From NCBI GenBank assembly GCA_025360385.1, contig JANYCG010000114.1, forward strand, positions 1 through 34,144: a stretch of DNA of 34,144 nt, written 5' to 3'. Under the pieces are notes generated by a model. The model saw only the letters and a list, made by a program, of their open reading frames with translations. It had not been told where the DNA came from and made no database searches. Shown piece after piece: positions 33,415 to 34,144 of the stretch. Numbering within the stretch: the first letter of the stretch is position 1; each line of letters starts with the position of its first letter. This stretch comes from Burkholderiales bacterium (lineage in GTDB: Bacteria; Pseudomonadota; Gammaproteobacteria; Burkholderiales; Burkholderiaceae_C). A program made the translations under genes and the position numbers.

Positions 33415-34144
33415 TCAATTGGCGCGCAACACCACGCGTGCGTGTTCGTTGATGCCAATGACGTTGAAAAAAGCGCCCACCAGCCGGTGAACTTCACGGA
33501 ACTGGACGTTGCAGCCTTCGTTTTCACGGCTTGCCACCCAGTTCAATATGCTGCCAGCCGCCGAGAAATCAACCCGGATGAGCTTGACACAAGACACCAC
33601 CAGCCGACCCGCGCCTTGGTGGCGGCCCAACTCCAGACGCTGCAGGGCATCGGCTGCGTCGCCCATGATTTCGCCAGCGAGCTCCACCACGACGGCCGGC
33701 AGTTCTTCCAACCCCATCGGCGCGGTGTAGGCAGCGCCCGAATCACCACTGCGCCTGACCGCAGCCGGTTCACGTTCACCCGGCATCGTGTCAGAAAATA
33801 TTCTTGCATTTGCAGCGTGGCCGTCTGGCAAATACTTGCAGTGCGCCTCTGTCCAGGACGGCGGCGACACCTCATAGGTCACGCAATAGTCAAGCGCCAC
33901 CAATTCAAATTCATCCTGCAGGCCCATGATCCGCAGCGCGTCCATGCGCATTTGCCAGCGCACCAAACTGACCCTTTTGTCGCCGGACGGGGTGCTTGCT
34001 TTAAGAATTTTCAACAGGTGGTCGGCACCCTCAAAACGCAAAACCACTTCATCGGCGCACCAGCCAGAGAAAATGCCGCCCAGGCTTTTCAACGCGTCGG
34101 GCGCAACGCTCGCGAGTTCGCGCCAATCCAGATGAATCGGAGAC
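33415..34144 (-). CDS. STAS-domain protein, C-terminal part (gene runs off the right edge)
   Basis: The frame is open from the right window edge to TGA at 33415, about 242 codons; the start lies outside. The N-terminal visible part has LDWRELASVAPDALKSL, then GIFSGWCADEVVLRFEGADHLLKILKAS and a segment ending ALDYCVTYEVSPPSW. The last ~100 residues look like a STAS/anti-anti-sigma fold: LPAVVVELAGEIMGDAADALQRLEL, LVVSCVKLIRVDFSAAGSILNWVASRENEGCNVQFREVHRLVGAFFNVIGI. The STAS fold usually carries a regulatory Ser in D-S-SAG..L; here it reads VDFSAAGSIL. It may act in a partner-switch or in lipid/ABC-type pathways (MlaB-like); the role is not determined. Confidence 0.75.
   Translation of the reverse strand, partial: SPIHLDWRELASVAPDALKSLGGIFSGWCADEVVLRFEGADHLLKILKASTPSGDKRVSLVRWQMRMDALRIMGLQDEFELVALDYCVTYEVSPPSWTEAHCKYLPDGHAANARIFSDTMPGEREPAAVRRSGDSGAAYTAPMGLEELPAVVVELAGEIMGDAADALQRLELGRHQGAGRLVVSCVKLIRVDFSAAGSILNWVASRENEGCNVQFREVHRLVGAFFNVIGINEHARVVLRAN

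Overview
The window is a GC-rich chromosomal segment from a betaproteobacterium, most likely a member of the Burkholderiales of the Comamonadaceae type (Rhodoferax/Polaromonas-like). This rests on the gene order (hslVU next to a complete dcw cluster that runs into lpxC), on the protein sequences, and on the style of the lipoproteins. It is a housekeeping region. I found no CRISPR array, prophage, transposase gene, rRNA or tRNA.

Left part (1-12135). On the minus strand lie the 5' end of a beta-hydroxyacid dehydrogenase and rodA. Nearly the whole gap between them is filled by a 75-bp tandem repeat with strong hairpin potential. Diverging from rodA on the plus strand are a large glycine-rich lipoprotein gene and an exported, beta-barrel-like protein, probably one operon. 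These are followed by yqiA (esterase), an RNB-family ribonuclease, a TonB-family protein, mtgA, a PlsC-like acyltransferase, a CdsA-like protein whose signature residues are eroded, and ruvC.

Central part (12313-31193, minus strand). This is the division and cell wall (dcw) cluster in transcription order: mraZ, rsmH, ftsL, ftsI, murE, murF, mraY, murD, ftsW, murG, murC, ddl, ftsQ, ftsA, ftsZ, then lpxC. From rsmH to ftsQ nearly every junction is a 4-base stop/start overlap, so translation is probably coupled along the chain. MraZ-type operator boxes and a candidate promoter lie upstream of mraZ. Two small ORFs sit beside lpxC: a 58-residue membrane protein after it and a possible 43-residue lipoprotein between ftsZ and lpxC. 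A 9-bp minisatellite extends the end of ddl, directly against the ftsQ start.

Right part (31442-34144, minus strand). hslV and hslU (ATP-dependent protease) overlap by 4 bases. They are preceded by a hairpin and the 3' part of a STAS-domain gene that runs off the window.

The genes form one theme: Mur enzymes, MraY and MurG make lipid II; FtsW/FtsI and RodA with MtgA polymerise and cross-link peptidoglycan; FtsZ/A/Q/L organise the septum; LpxC starts lipid A synthesis; PlsC/CdsA-like proteins act on phospholipids. The most unusual non-coding signal is a family of five ~43-bp AT-rich elements that align without gaps over their first 30 positions. All five lie in the same orientation on the plus strand, and four are inside reading frames (RNB ribonuclease, murC, murD, murE).
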